A stretch of DNA of 12,452 nt from Arthrobacter sp. (lineage in GTDB: Bacteria; Actinomycetota; Actinomycetes; Actinomycetales; Micrococcaceae), in contig JAODMS010000152.1 in assembly GCA_025464925.1 (NCBI GenBank), positions 1-12,452 on the forward strand, given 5' to 3'. Below, in pieces: positions 5,951 to 12,315 of the stretch. Below the pieces are notes generated by a model. The model was not told the DNA's origin. It saw only the letters and a list, made by a program, of their open reading frames with translations, and did no database searches. Each line of letters begins with the position of its first letter. Within the stretch, counting starts at the first letter, position 1. Position numbers and translations under genes: made by a program.

Positions 5951-7539
5951 TGTCCCGCTACTTTCTTGGACTGCTGGAAGAGGAGATAGGTCATTGGAGC
6001 CGAGATCAGGATCATCAGCAGCGCGTAGGGGGCGGCGCCGGCGTAATCGATCTCGCTGCTCCTGCTCCAGAACTCGGTGGCGAGGGTTCGAGTGCCGTTG
6101 GGGGACAAAAGCAGGGTGGCCGTGAGTTCGTTAACGATCCCGAGGAACACCAGCGCGGCTCCGCCCGCGGCCGCCGGGGCGGTGAGGCGCAAGGTCACCC
6201 GGAAAAAGGACAGCAGGGGAGGCTTGCCCAGCGCCTGGGCCGCCTCGTCGAGCTCCTTGGGCGCCTGGGACAGGCCGGACCGGATATTGACCAGCGCCCG
6301 AGGCAGGAACAGCAGCACATAGGCAGCGATCAGGAGAGCCGTGCCCTGGTACAGGCCGGGCGCCAGCCGGATGCTCACGGTCACGAACGCCAGGCCCACG
6401 ACGATCCCGGGCAGCGAGCTGGTGATGTAGTTGGACAGCTCCAGGGCCTTGCTGAACCAGCTGGGATGCCGTACGGCCAGGTACGCCAGGGGGAACGCGA
6501 CCACCGTGGTGGCCACCGCACCGGCCAAACCGTAGGCGAGCGTCTGCAGCAGCGCCGGCAGGAATTCGTCGGCGGCCCAGATGCCCGGGCCGCCGGCGAA
6601 GATCCACCGCAGGACGAACAACAGCGGAAGACCGAAGGCCAGCGCCGAGAGGGTGAGCAGGGATAACTGGGCGGGGAGCTGGTAGCCGCGCAGCGGCAGC
6701 CGCAGGGCCCGGGCCTGGGCGCCCGAGCCGACCCTGGCATAGCGGGCGGTGCCGCGGCTGCGGACTTCCACCAGCAGCAGGATGAGGCAGAGAAAGACCA
6801 GCACACTGGCCAGCATGTTCCCCGCGGTCCCGTTGAACGTGGACTGGTACTGCACCATGATCGCGGTGGTGAAGGTGTCGAAGCGGATCATCGCAAACGC
6901 CCCGTACTCGGCCAGCAGATGCAGCGACACCAGCAGGGCGCCGCCCGTCATGGCGATGCGCAGCTGGGGCAACACCACGCGGAAGAAGGCGCGCCAGGCC
7001 CCGAGGCCCAGCGACGCCGCGGACTGCTCAATCGCCGGATCCAGCCGGCTGAGTGTTGCCGCGGCCGGGATGTACACGAGCGGGAAATAGGAGAGCGTGG
7101 CGATCAGGACACCGGACCACAAGCCGCCGAGAGAGGGCACGGCCGAAACCCAGGCGTAGCTGTTGACAAAGGCGGGGATGGCCAGCGGTGCGGCGAGCAG
7201 CACGGCCCACCACCGGCGGCCGCGGAGGTCCGTGCGTTCCACAAGCCAGGCGCCGCCCACCCCGAGTACGAGGCACAGCGGCACCGTGATCACCATCAAC
7301 AGCACGGTATTCAGCAGGAGCTCACCCACCCGGGCACGGAAGATCAGCGCAACGGCAGTTCCCCATCCCGTGGTGGCCGTCATGATAATGACGTAGCCCA
7401 GGGGGATCAGAGCGAACGCGGCGATCAGGACCGCGATGATCGAAACAACGGAAACGCCGAAAGGCGGGCGGGAGCGTTTGCTCCTGCCCGCCGTCGTCGT
7501 GCTCCCGGACTTTCCGGGAGCCGCCAGCTTGGTTATCAC
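5947..7539 (-). CDS. fbpB: Ferric iron ABC transporter permease (fused double-domain)
   Basis: A 530-residue inner-membrane protein with two binding-protein-dependent permease domains fused in tandem, as usual for FbpB/SfuB. Hydrophobic spans start at about residue 30. The two cytoplasmic EAA-type loops that dock on the ATPase are at about 171-195 (EQSAASLGLGAWRAFFRVVL) and 432-454 (DEAAQALGKPPLLSFFRVTL). A charged linker near 258-285 joins the halves. A basic N-terminal tail (KRSR) precedes the first span, consistent with a cytoplasmic N-terminus. The start is GTG (7537-7539), only 6 nt after the fbpA stop, with no good Shine-Dalgarno and no other in-frame start before the first span, so translation likely depends on fbpA. 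Codons 7-26 contain two tandem hairpins (reported separately). The stop overlaps the fbpC start. Confidence 0.92.
   Translation of the reverse strand: MITKLAAPGKSGSTTTAGRSKRSRPPFGVSVVSIIAVLIAAFALIPLGYVIIMTATTGWGTAVALIFRARVGELLLNTVLLMVITVPLCLVLGVGGAWLVERTDLRGRRWWAVLLAAPLAIPAFVNSYAWVSAVPSLGGLWSGVLIATLSYFPLVYIPAAATLSRLDPAIEQSAASLGLGAWRAFFRVVLPQLRIAMTGGALLVSLHLLAEYGAFAMIRFDTFTTAIMVQYQSTFNGTAGNMLASVLVFLCLILLLVEVRSRGTARYARVGSGAQARALRLPLRGYQLPAQLSLLTLSALAFGLPLLFVLRWIFAGGPGIWAADEFLPALLQTLAYGLAGAVATTVVAFPLAYLAVRHPSWFSKALELSNYITSSLPGIVVGLAFVTVSIRLAPGLYQGTALLIAAYVLLFLPRALVNIRSGLSQAPKELDEAAQALGKPPLLSFFRVTLRLTAPAAAGGAALVFLGIVNELTATLLLSPNGTRTLATEFWSRSSEIDYAGAAPYALLMILISAPMTYLLFQQSKKVAGQ
7463..7492 (-). promoter_or_regulatory. 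Terminator-like hairpin inside the fbpB 5' coding region
   Basis: Arms 7492-7480 and 7475-7463 pair over 13 bp (one G-U) with a 4-nt loop. On the minus strand the stem is followed by TTTCGGCGTTTCCGTTGTTT, a T-rich stretch unusual for this GC-rich DNA. This has the form of an intrinsic terminator or attenuator lying 54 nt past the fbpA stop. Confidence 0.45.
7501..7521 (-). promoter_or_regulatory. Hairpin just downstream of fbpA, within fbpB codons 7-13
   Basis: GCTCCCGGA and TCCGGGAGC form a perfect 9-bp stem with a 3-nt loop, beginning 24 nt after the fbpA stop. It could stabilise the fbpA mRNA 3' end or slow ribosomes entering fbpB. One arm can also pair over 7 bp (CGGGAGC with GCTCCCG at 7475-7469) with an arm of the next hairpin. 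Confidence 0.45.
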
Positions 7540-7545
7540 TGTGGG

Positions 7546-8610
7546 TTACAGCAGTCCTGACTTGGTCATCAGTTCGGTGACCTTGGCGGAATTGAGCTTG
7601 GCGGGATCCACGGTGGGCGCCTGCAGCTCCGTCAAGGGCACGAGCTTCTCATTGGCCGGAACATCGGAGGCGACGGGGTACTCGAAGGAAGTGCCCTTCT
7701 GGAGGATTTCCTGGCCCTTTTTGCCGGTGATGAACTTGACGAAGGCCTGGCCAGCCGCCGCGTTCTTGGAGGACTTCAGCACGCCGCCGCCGGAGACGGA
7801 CACAAAGGCGCCCGGATCCTGGTTCTTGAAATAGTACGGGGTGACGTTCTTGGAGTTCTCGCCGGTTTTGGCCTGGTCACCGTAGTAGTAGTAGTGGTAG
7901 ATCAAGGCGGCGTCTACTTCACCGGCGTTGACGGCCTTCATCGCCGTGCTGTTGCCCTTGTAGGACGTGGAGTTCTCCTTCATCCCCTTCAGCCACTCCT
8001 CGGCGGCGGCTTCACCCTTGAGTTCCAGCAGGGCGGAGACGATCGCCTGGAAGTCGGCGCCGGACGGCGACGCCGCCCACTTGCCCTTCCACTCAGGGTT
8101 GGCCAGGTCCAGCATCGACTTGGGCAGCTGGGCCTCGCTCACCTTGGCCTTGTCGTAGACCAGCACGGTGGAGCGGGCTGCGATGCCGGTCCACTTGTTG
8201 GTGGAGGGGCGGAACTCGGCGGGTACCTGGTCGACAGTGGCCTGGTCCACGTCCGCGAACAGGCCGGCGTTTTCCACCTGGGTCATGGCGGGGGAGTTTT
8301 CGGTGAGGAAGACATCGGCCGGGGAGGCCTGGCCTTCCTGGACGATCTGGTTGGACATCTCGGTGTCCGAGCCCTGGCGGAGCGTGACCTTGACACCGGT
8401 TTCGGCGGTGAACGCGTCGATCCACTCCTTGGTCAGGGACTCGTGCTGGGCGTTGTAGACCGTGATCTCCCCGGCTACGTTGCCGCCCGCCCCGCTGGTG
8501 GTTGCGGGGGTGGTGCCGGCCGGGGTGGTGCCGGCGCCGCAGGCTGCCAGGCCGAGGACGGCGGAGGCAGCAAGGGCGATGCCCGCCAGCGCGTTGTTTC
8601 GGATCTTCAT
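7546..8610 (-). CDS. fbpA: Fe3+-binding lipoprotein of the ABC importer
   Basis: A 354-residue substrate-binding lipoprotein. A signal peptide (MKIRNNALAGIALAASAVLG) ends in the lipobox LAAC with Cys24, so the mature protein is anchored on the outer face of the membrane. A Thr/Gly/Ala-rich linker (25-46) follows. The fold starts at GEITVYNAQHESL. By comparison with the family, H56 corresponds to the N-terminal iron-ligand His and E104 (LTENSP) to the ligand Glu. Y238-H-Y240-Y-Y-Y243 contains the Tyr pair that clamps Fe3+. Further typical stretches are NPEWKGKWA, PSGADFQAIV and GAFVSVSGGGVLKSSKN. The start ATG has only a weak AGAAAG Shine-Dalgarno. First gene of the operon, under an IdeR-type box. 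The substrate call (free Fe3+) is inferred from the Tyr motif and the iron box. Confidence 0.93.
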   Translation of the reverse strand: MKIRNNALAGIALAASAVLGLAACGAGTTPAGTTPATTSGAGGNVAGEITVYNAQHESLTKEWIDAFTAETGVKVTLRQGSDTEMSNQIVQEGQASPADVFLTENSPAMTQVENAGLFADVDQATVDQVPAEFRPSTNKWTGIAARSTVLVYDKAKVSEAQLPKSMLDLANPEWKGKWAASPSGADFQAIVSALLELKGEAAAEEWLKGMKENSTSYKGNSTAMKAVNAGEVDAALIYHYYYYGDQAKTGENSKNVTPYYFKNQDPGAFVSVSGGGVLKSSKNAAAGQAFVKFITGKKGQEILQKGTSFEYPVASDVPANEKLVPLTELQAPTVDPAKLNSAKVTELMTKSGLL

Positions 8611-8689
8611 GGGGCTACTTTCTGCAGGTCAAGGTCGGGGAACCCAACCCCCCGTGAGCGGGGAAGTTAGGACATGCTCACTTACAAAA

Positions 8690-8719
8690 ACTGTAGGTTA
8701 GCCAAACCTAAGCAACCAA
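8690..8719 (-). promoter_or_regulatory. Candidate promoter of the fbpABC operon
   Basis: On the minus strand TTGGTT (8719-8714) and TACAGT (8695-8690) are separated by 18 nt. The iron box occupies almost the whole spacer and part of the -10, an ideal position for repression by a metal-loaded DtxR-family protein. Confidence 0.45.
8693..8711. promoter_or_regulatory. IdeR/DtxR iron box
   Basis: The 19-mer GTAGGTTAGCCAAACCTAA matches the DtxR/IdeR consensus TTAGGTTAGSCTAACCTAA at 17 of 19 positions and keeps the dyad. In actinobacteria the Fe2+-bound repressor binds such boxes and shuts off iron uptake. The match is seen directly; binding is inferred. Confidence 0.85.
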
Positions 8720-8734
8720 GCCGGGAAGCACGTA

Positions 8735-8750
8735 TGTGACCAGGATCACA
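8735..8750. promoter_or_regulatory. Crp/GlxR-type binding site
   Basis: TGTGA-CCAGGA-TCACA is an exact match to TGTGA-N6-TCACA, the half-sites used by actinobacterial Crp/GlxR regulators. Its centre lies about 62 bp upstream of the likely transcription start of fbpA, the classical class-I activator distance, so activation by cAMP-Crp is possible. It is also 25-40 bp past the end of the GH76-like gene, for which it has no obvious role. Confidence 0.6.
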
Positions 8751-8756
8751 GGATTT

Positions 8757-8771
8757 ACGCAACTGTTGCGT
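8757..8771 (-). terminator. Perfect 7-1-7 palindrome after the GH76-like stop
   Basis: ACGCAAC-T-GTTGCGT starts 3 nt beyond the TAG at 8775-8777. As RNA it could form a 5-bp stem with a 5-nt loop, which is weak for a terminator, and no T-run follows. A DNA-binding site is as likely. Confidence 0.3.
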
Positions 8772-8774
8772 GCC

Positions 8775-9992
8775 CTAATTCCTGGTGGCCGATTCCGTGT
8801 CGGGGTGCGGCACTGCTGCGATCGCCGCGGCGGCCTCAAGTACCATCCAGGCCTGGAGCTGGGTGGAAAGCTCGACGGCGGCGCCCTCCGGATAAGTGTG
8901 TGCCGCCGGTACCTCCGGGCGGGGAGAGAAGACCAGCCGGGCGCCCCGGCGTGCCAGCGGTTCCCGGGCGGAGACAACGCGGCGGCCCGCCCAGAAGGCC
9001 TCCGCGGTGTCGTTCACCAGCATGGCGGCAGTGGCCCGGGTCCCGGCGGAAAGCCGTTCATCGACGGCAGCCAATGCCAGGTACCGGGCGAGGACCCCGG
9101 TGAAGAGCCCGCCGTCGCCGGTGCCCTCGCAGCGCAGCACCGGGGGGCAGCCCCCTGTGCCCGGGGGCGGCAGGGTGAGGCTGCGTGCCACCGACGCGAC
9201 CAGCGCGGCCGCCCGCTCCAGGTTGGCCGCGCCGCCAAGCTCAAGCAGGGCGCCGAGGACCGGGCCCTGGTTGTACGTGTAAATAGCGTCTTCCAGCACC
9301 ACCTCGCCGGGGCCGCTGATCCGGAGCCCGTCCCGGTACAGGCCCTGTTCCGGCTCGTAGAGCCGGGCGTTGAGCCAGTCCAGCAGGGCCTGCGCCTTGA
9401 CCGTCCTGCCCGTCCGCGCGTAGTAGAGGGCCACCGGTGCCGTGGCGGGCGTGTTCTTGAAGTCCCGCTTAGTGCTCCAAAAGGTGCCGCCGCCCAGGTC
9501 GTCCGTGGAGGCGGAATCGAACTGGCGGGTGAGGCTCTTCAGTATCCGGGCATTGCGTCCCCGGCCGGCCGGCCGGCGGGTGCCTTCGGCAAGTTTCACC
9601 AGCCGCAGGGTGGACAGTGCCAGCCAGGCCATGTCGTCGTAGTAGTTATTGACGACGCTCAGGAAATTCCGCAGCCGGATGCCGGTGACCAGCCGGGAGG
9701 CGAGCCTTCCGGCGCCCGGCCGGCCCCCGCCGTCGGACCCCGGACCGGGGCGTCCTCCGCTGCCCAGTTCCCGCCGGCCGGCGTCCACCAGGCAGTCCAG
9801 ATAGTGTGCCTGCCACCAGTAGTGCCAGGGCCGGGCCAGGTTCTTCAGCCCGCCGGAGGGCCGCACGACCGCGGCGATATGGGTCCCCGGCAGGAAGAAC
9901 AGCCGCTGGCCGAAAAGACCGGTCACCGCGCGGGCCGCTTCGCCGGCACGGAACGGCCAGTCTGGGGTGGCGGAGGCATCTGCTGGGGTCAT
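8775..9992 (-). CDS. GH76-like glycoside hydrolase (predicted alpha-1,6-mannanase type)
   Basis: A 405-residue protein with the hallmarks of family GH76 (COG4833-like): the paired catalytic aspartates in NNYYDDMAW (D119-D120), an aromatic GGGTFWSTKRDFKNTPATAP segment (167-186) and YTYNQGPVLGALLEL (238-252), within a repeating helical pattern expected of an (alpha/alpha)6 barrel. GH76 enzymes are endo-alpha-1,6-mannanases. The substrate here could be mannan, a cell-envelope mannolipid or a related glycan, and this is inference. No signal peptide is present, so the enzyme appears cytoplasmic. A Gly/Pro/Arg-rich insert (about 77-97), probably a disordered loop, interrupts the first helices. The ATG has TAGGCT 6 nt upstream and only a weak GGGA, so it is probably leaderless. 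The same strand continues into the iron operon, separated by a full regulatory region. Confidence 0.85.
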   Translation of the reverse strand: MTPADASATPDWPFRAGEAARAVTGLFGQRLFFLPGTHIAAVVRPSGGLKNLARPWHYWWQAHYLDCLVDAGRRELGSGGRPGPGSDGGGRPGAGRLASRLVTGIRLRNFLSVVNNYYDDMAWLALSTLRLVKLAEGTRRPAGRGRNARILKSLTRQFDSASTDDLGGGTFWSTKRDFKNTPATAPVALYYARTGRTVKAQALLDWLNARLYEPEQGLYRDGLRISGPGEVVLEDAIYTYNQGPVLGALLELGGAANLERAAALVASVARSLTLPPPGTGGCPPVLRCEGTGDGGLFTGVLARYLALAAVDERLSAGTRATAAMLVNDTAEAFWAGRRVVSAREPLARRGARLVFSPRPEVPAAHTYPEGAAVELSTQLQAWMVLEAAAAIAAVPHPDTESATRN

Positions 9993-9998
9993 GGTCCC

Positions 9999-10004
9999 AG
10001 CCTA
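9999..10004 (-). promoter_or_regulatory. Candidate -10 (TAGGCT) for the GH76-like gene
   Basis: TAGGCT, then GGGACC, then ATG on the minus strand: a TANNNT hexamer 6 nt before the start, the leaderless layout. No -35 is visible; the upstream DNA is an almost pure GC inverted repeat. Confidence 0.4.
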
Positions 10005-10067
10005 GCGGCGGCCGTGCCCGGCTGGCCGGGACCGCCGCGCGAAGGTGCGGAACGTCCGTATTCCAGT

Positions 10068-10088
10068 TAACATGCACTAACTAATGTT
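10068..10088 (+). promoter_or_regulatory. Candidate promoter/operator patch of the SDR operon
   Basis: AACAT (10069-10073) and ATGTT (10084-10088) are inverted half-sites separated by 10 nt that contains the direct repeat ACTAACTA. The patch is the only AT-rich DNA in the divergent region and holds two TANNNT hexamers. A TetR-family operator would be usual for such a catabolic pair, but no regulator gene is in the window. Confidence 0.3.
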
Positions 10089-10105
10089 CCCGGCCTGCGG
10101 CCGGG
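10089..10105 (+). repeat. GC hairpin in the SDR operon leader
   Basis: CCCGGCC (10089-10095) and GGCCGGG (10099-10105) form a perfect 7-bp stem with a TGC triloop, 14 nt before the Shine-Dalgarno. It would stand at or near the 5' end of the mRNA, where it may protect the transcript. Confidence 0.4.
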
Positions 10106-10119
10106 TCCGGTTCCACATC

Positions 10120-10126
10120 AAGGAGG
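10120..10126 (+). promoter_or_regulatory. Strong Shine-Dalgarno of the SDR gene
   Basis: AAGGAGG is a full anti-16S match located 4 nt before ATG 10131. An out-of-frame ATG at 10127 directly abuts it and is too close to be used well, which fixes the start at 10131. Confidence 0.7.
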
Positions 10127-10130
10127 ATGC

Positions 10131-10979
10131 ATGGACGTCAAGGGTACTGTCGCGCTGATCACGGGCGGGGCCTCAGGCTTGGGCGCGGCGACGGCCAGGC
10201 GCTTGTTCGACGCCGGCGCGTCCGTGGTGCTGGTGGACCTGCCGGCCTCTGCCGGGGACGCCTTCGCCGCCGAGCTGAACGCTCGGGGCGGGGCGGGTGG
10301 GGGCTCGCCGGACGCCGGCAACGCTGAGGGACCGGACGGCGCTCCGATGCCCCAAAGGGCCGTCTTTGTCCCCGCTGACGTCACCGACGAGACGCAGGTG
10401 CAGGCCGCCGTCGACGCCGCCGCTGCCCTGGGCCCGCTGCGCATTCTGGTGAACTGTGCCGGGATCGGCACGCCCGGCAAGGTGCTGGGCCGCGACGGCG
10501 TGCTCCCGCTGGAGAACTTCAACCGCGTCATCCAGATCAACCTCGTCGGGACCTTCAACGTGATCCGCCTCGCCGCGGCCGCGATGGCCGACACCGAGCC
10601 GGCCGTAACCGAGCTGGGCGGTCCGGAACGGGGCGTCATCATCAATACCGCCTCCGTCGCCGCCTTCGACGGCCAGATCGGCCAGCCCGCCTACGCCGCC
10701 TCCAAGGGCGCCGTCGCCGCCATGACGCTGCCGCTGGCCCGCGAACTGGCGCGCTCGCTGGTCCGGGTGGTCACCATCGCGCCGGGAATCTTCGAGACTC
10801 CGATGATGGCAGGCCTTCCGCAGGAAGCGCAGGACTCCCTCGGCCACCAGGTGCCGCACCCTGCCCGGCTCGGCCGCGCCGCCGAGTACGCGAACCTGGC
10901 CGCACACATCGTGGACAACGCCATGCTCAACGGCGAGACCATCCGCCTCGACGGCGCCATCCGGATGGGACCGAAGTGA
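10131..10979 (+). CDS. SDR family dehydrogenase (3-hydroxyacyl-CoA dehydrogenase type 2-like)
   Basis: A 282-residue classical short-chain dehydrogenase. The cofactor-binding TGGASGLG (11-18) and D36 at the end of beta-2 (VVLVDLP) indicate NAD(H). NCAG (108-111), the helix-4 Asn in [12 protein letters not shown] (N137), Ser175 in [10 protein letters not shown], and Y188-x3-K192 in YAASK form the catalytic set. The closest type I recognise is the HSD10/3-hydroxyacyl-CoA dehydrogenase type 2 group ([20 protein letters not shown]), which oxidises 3-hydroxyacyl-CoAs in fatty-acid or branched-chain degradation. A Gly/Pro-rich insertion of ~25 residues (about 52-75) lengthens the loop before the third strand. 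It has an excellent Shine-Dalgarno. Its TGA overlaps the next gene's GTG, so the two form an operon. Confidence 0.92.
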   Translation: MDVKGTVALITGGASGLGAATARRLFDAGASVVLVDLPASAGDAFAAELNARGGAGGGSPDAGNAEGPDGAPMPQRAVFVPADVTDETQVQAAVDAAAALGPLRILVNCAGIGTPGKVLGRDGVLPLENFNRVIQINLVGTFNVIRLAAAAMADTEPAVTELGGPERGVIINTASVAAFDGQIGQPAYAASKGAVAAMTLPLARELARSLVRVVTIAPGIFETPMMAGLPQEAQDSLGHQVPHPARLGRAAEYANLAAHIVDNAMLNGETIRLDGAIRMGPK

Positions 10980-12241
10980 CGCAGCCAGCGCCTGCCCCGC
11001 ACTCCCCGCCGGGCCCGGCTTCCGGGCAGTCCTCGGCTGCCGCTTCCACGGCGGGGCTTCCTGCCGCCGACTTCTTCGACTTCGAGGCCCTGCTCAGCGC
11101 GGCGGAGCAGGACAAGATGGAGGAGCTGCGCCAGTTCCTGGCCCGGGAAGTCGCCCCGTTCGCCGGTGAGTGGTGGAACAAGGCCGAATTTCCGGCCTCC
11201 ATCCTGCCCAAACTGGCCGCCCTCGAACTGAGCACGCCGGCCCAACGCGGCTACAGCCATCTGTTCGCCGGGCTGGTGATTGCCGAGATGACCCGGGCGG
11301 ACACCTCCCTCGCCACGTTCTTCCTCGTTCACCACGACCTTTTCGTGGAATCGCTGTACGGTTTCGGATCCGAGGAACAGAAAGCACGCCTGCTCGACGA
11401 CGCCGCAAACCTCCGGACCACCGGAGCCTTCGCACTCACCGAACCCGACCACGGCTCCGATGTCGCCGGCGGCATGGCAACCCGGGCCCGGCGGGTGCCC
11501 GGCGGGGACGGGGCGGATCACTGGGTACTTAACGGTGCCAAGCGCTGGATCGGAAACGGGACGTTCTGCGACTACATGCTCGTGTGGGCCAGGGACGAAT
11601 CCGCCGGCGCTGACGGGTTGCCCGGCGCGGTGCGCGGATTCATTGTGGACGCGTCCCTGCCGGGGGTGAGCCGGAGCCGGATTGAAAACAAAATTGCGCT
11701 GCGGACGGTGCAGAACGCCGACATCGTGTTTGAGGATGTCCAGGTGGCCGAGGCCGACCGTTTTGCCGGCATCAACAGTTTCGAGGACACCAACCGGCTG
11801 CTGCGCGGCTCCCGGATCATGGTGGCGTGGCAGGCGGTGGGACAGCAGCTTGCGGCGTTCGACGTCGCCCGGCAGTACGCCGTCGAACGCCAGCAGTTCG
11901 GCCGGCCGCTGGCGAAGTTCCAGCTCATCCAGCAGCAGCTGGTCACCATGCTGGGCAACGCCGTGGCGAGCATGGGCATGATGGCACGGCTGGCCCAGCT
12001 GCAGGACGACGGTGCCGCGGACATGCCCCAAGTGGCCCTCGCCAAGTCCTATACCAGCGCCCGGATGCGCGAGACGGTAGCGCTGGGCCGGTCCATCCTG
12101 GGCGGGAACGGCATAGTGACCGACTACAGGATGGCCAAAATCTTCGCCGACGCCGAGGCTATCTTCACCTACGAAGGCTCCTACGAAATCAACACGCTCA
12201 TCGTGGGCCGGGCCGTCACGGGCGTCTCCGCGATCGTCTGA
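10976..12241 (+). CDS. Acyl-CoA dehydrogenase (glutaryl-CoA-dehydrogenase-like catalytic Glu)
   Basis: A 421-residue FAD enzyme that introduces the alpha,beta double bond into an acyl-CoA and passes electrons to electron-transfer flavoprotein. Seen in order: an N-terminal helical domain, [15 protein letters not shown] (153-166, flavin/substrate loop), [11 protein letters not shown] (185-195), the middle beta domain, [19 protein letters not shown] (301-319), [12 protein letters not shown] (373-384), and [20 protein letters not shown] (397-416), where E400 is the catalytic base position used by short/medium-chain and glutaryl-CoA dehydrogenases. The exact substrate cannot be read from sequence. 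The GTG start overlaps the SDR stop as GTGA. The first ~30 residues are a Pro/Ser/Ala-rich extension. With the SDR it could supply two steps of one beta-oxidation-type pathway, though the hydratase and thiolase are not in view. Confidence 0.92.
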   Translation: MTQPAPAPHSPPGPASGQSSAAASTAGLPAADFFDFEALLSAAEQDKMEELRQFLAREVAPFAGEWWNKAEFPASILPKLAALELSTPAQRGYSHLFAGLVIAEMTRADTSLATFFLVHHDLFVESLYGFGSEEQKARLLDDAANLRTTGAFALTEPDHGSDVAGGMATRARRVPGGDGADHWVLNGAKRWIGNGTFCDYMLVWARDESAGADGLPGAVRGFIVDASLPGVSRSRIENKIALRTVQNADIVFEDVQVAEADRFAGINSFEDTNRLLRGSRIMVAWQAVGQQLAAFDVARQYAVERQQFGRPLAKFQLIQQQLVTMLGNAVASMGMMARLAQLQDDGAADMPQVALAKSYTSARMRETVALGRSILGGNGIVTDYRMAKIFADAEAIFTYEGSYEINTLIVGRAVTGVSAIV

Positions 12242-12283
12242 CGTGCCAGGCGCGCTCGCACCGGCAGGCGAGTAACGTCAGAC
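12236..12283 (+). terminator. Long inverted repeat over the acyl-CoA dehydrogenase stop
   Basis: GTCTGACGT (12236-12244, containing the TGA stop) and ACGTCAGAC (12275-12283) are a perfect 9-bp inverted repeat 30 nt apart. Inside it CTCGC (12255-12259) and GCGAG (12268-12272) form a second stem. It could end the SDR-acyl-CoA dehydrogenase transcript. There is no U-tract, and a regulatory site for the next gene is an alternative. Confidence 0.4.
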
Positions 12284-12315
12284 CTAAAGGACCGGCAGGC
12301 CGAACTGGAGTGATC

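Larger units (their letters stand above)
8611..8774. other. Intergenic control region between the GH76-like gene and fbpA
   Basis: 164 bp with no gene. From the fbpA side it holds a probable ~70-nt leader with a small hairpin (CCCCG-TGAG-CGGGG, 8651-8664), the promoter with the iron box (8690-8719), the Crp-type palindrome (8735-8750), and a perfect 7-1-7 palindrome just after the GH76-like stop (8757-8771). It is noticeably AT-richer than the coding DNA around it. Confidence 0.7.
9993..10130. other. Divergent promoter region between GH76-like gene and SDR operon
   Basis: 138 bp with no gene. It holds the -10-like TAGGCT of the GH76-like gene (9999-10004), an extended GC inverted repeat (outer arms 10005-10011 and 10032-10038, inner CCCGG/CCGGG at 10017-10021 and 10026-10030), an AT-rich patch with possible -10 hexamers TAACAT (10068-10073) and TAATGT (10082-10087), a 7-bp hairpin, and the Shine-Dalgarno of the SDR gene. 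Confidence 0.6.

Noticed and set aside
4736..5989. Plus-strand open frame of 417 codons opposite fbpC
   Set aside because: fbpC has every ABC ATPase motif in the other strand; this frame is its antisense shadow.
8651..8664. Small hairpin CCCCG-TGAG-CGGGG in the fbpA leader as a riboswitch
   Set aside because: A single 5-bp stem without any wider conserved structure; control is better explained by the iron box.
10691..12031. Minus-strand open frame of 446 codons opposite the acyl-CoA dehydrogenase
   Set aside because: It is a shadow of two well-identified plus-strand genes with intact catalytic motifs; it has no motif of its own and no start signal.
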